From the NCBI GenBank assembly GCA_965243775.1, contig CBDEWF010000125.1:124001-188000 (forward strand): a stretch of 64,000 nucleotides of DNA, read 5' to 3'. The position numbers and the translations under genes are program-made. Below, one piece after another: positions 63,583-64,000 of this stretch (the first letter of the stretch is position 1; every line of letters begins with the position of its first letter). The notes under the pieces are model-generated. The model ran no database searches. It was not told the origin of the DNA and saw only the letters and a program-made list of their open reading frames with translations. Origin of the DNA: Sansalvadorimonas sp965243775. GTDB lineage: Bacteria; Pseudomonadota; Gammaproteobacteria; Pseudomonadales; Endozoicomonadaceae.

Positions 63583-64000
63583 ATGAAAGGACTGATTCAA
63601 AGAGTCAGCCATGCCAGTGTAATAGTTGATGGTGAAACCATTGGTGAGATTGACAACGGTATCCTGCTTCTTCTTGGGGTAGAAAAAGATGACAATCTGG
63701 AAAAAGCTGGCAGGTTGCTGGACAAGGTACTGCGCTATCGTATTTTTTCTGATGAAAACGGCAAGATGAATCTCAGTCTGGCTGATACAGGTGGCGGCCT
63801 GCTGGTCGTATCCCAGTTCACTCTTGTGGCTGATACCCGTAAAGGTCTGCGCCCGAGTTTTAGTTCCGGGGCGTCACCGGCTCTGGGTGAAGAGCTTTAT
63901 GATCAGTTTGTGACAATGGCCAGACAGAAGCACGATAAGGTTGCCTGCGGGCGCTTTGGGGCTGATATGAAAGTCAGTCTGCTGAATGATGGGCCAGTGA
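63583..64000 (+). CDS. dtd: D-aminoacyl-tRNA deacylase, 3' end outside window
   Basis: 139 codons of an expected ~145. Removes D-amino acids and glycine mischarged on tRNA. Starts MKGLIQRVSHASVIVDGETI at an ATG following GGAG. Conserved motifs: ILLLLGVEKDD, the SQFTLVADTRKGLRPSFSSG active-site block, and the Gly-cisPro motif NDGPV at the window edge. Only the final few residues are cut off. Confidence 0.95.
   Translation, partial: MKGLIQRVSHASVIVDGETIGEIDNGILLLLGVEKDDNLEKAGRLLDKVLRYRIFSDENGKMNLSLADTGGGLLVVSQFTLVADTRKGLRPSFSSGASPALGEELYDQFVTMARQKHDKVACGRFGADMKVSLLNDGPV

Overview
The window looks like the chromosome of a gammaproteobacterium. The order rpsU-yqeY-dnaG-rpoD with divergent tsaD, plus pnp, cca, pilA/pilB, nadC, ligB, galE, ampG, rlmI, gcvR, fadD, hldE, msbA, typA and dtd, are housekeeping genes typical of that class. 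Between them lie large AT-richer accessory genes with eukaryote-like features: Death-fold-like bundles, a proline-rich PPxY protein, and a dynein/midasin-like AAA plus transglutaminase protein. That mixture suggests an animal-associated lineage such as Endozoicomonadaceae (inference only; no search was run).

Layout. 1-3747: pnp (5' end cut off) and a membrane sulfatase/phosphotransferase-like gene. 3748-11568: an accessory block with a 414-aa protein, a very large AAA/transglutaminase gene broken by a frameshift, and a 54-aa protein. 11597-16645: the macromolecular-synthesis operon on the minus strand. 16989-20125: tsaD, folB, a folK-like gene and cca. 20243-25965: pilB (frameshifted) divergent from pilA, then ligB with an ISL3-like element inserted directly upstream of its start codon. 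26052-38395: metabolic and regulatory genes (galE, nadC, an orphan histidine kinase, panE, glk, dodecin, yajQ, ampG, an alkyltransferase-like gene, a DyP peroxidase, an acyl-CoA dehydrogenase, an AraC regulator). 38715-46784: a small unknown gene, rlmI, gcvR, an unknown gene, fadD, hldE and msbA. 47035-53780: three large exported proteins with Death-domain-like regions, probably with a further small cysteine-rich exported ORF that is frame-disrupted. 54047-56570: a WaaP-like kinase and typA. 56636-60447: two nested group II introns (a twintron) just behind the typA terminator. 60463-64000: a small hydrophobic protein, a frameshifted proline iminopeptidase, an NTF2-like protein, a short-chain dehydrogenase and the start of dtd.

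Three stretches stand out. First, the twintron: a group II intron lies inside the YADD region of another intron's reverse transcriptase, and removing it restores the outer reading frame exactly. Second, the exported Death-fold/PPxY cluster at 47-54 kb, a candidate host-interaction locus. Third, the giant AAA-AAA-transglutaminase locus.

Several genes (yqeY twice, pilB, the transposase twice, the AAA gene, pip, and possibly the small ORF near 51.4 kb) are broken by single-base changes in short homopolymer runs. The uniform pattern makes consensus errors more likely than true decay, although real pseudogenes cannot be excluded from sequence alone.
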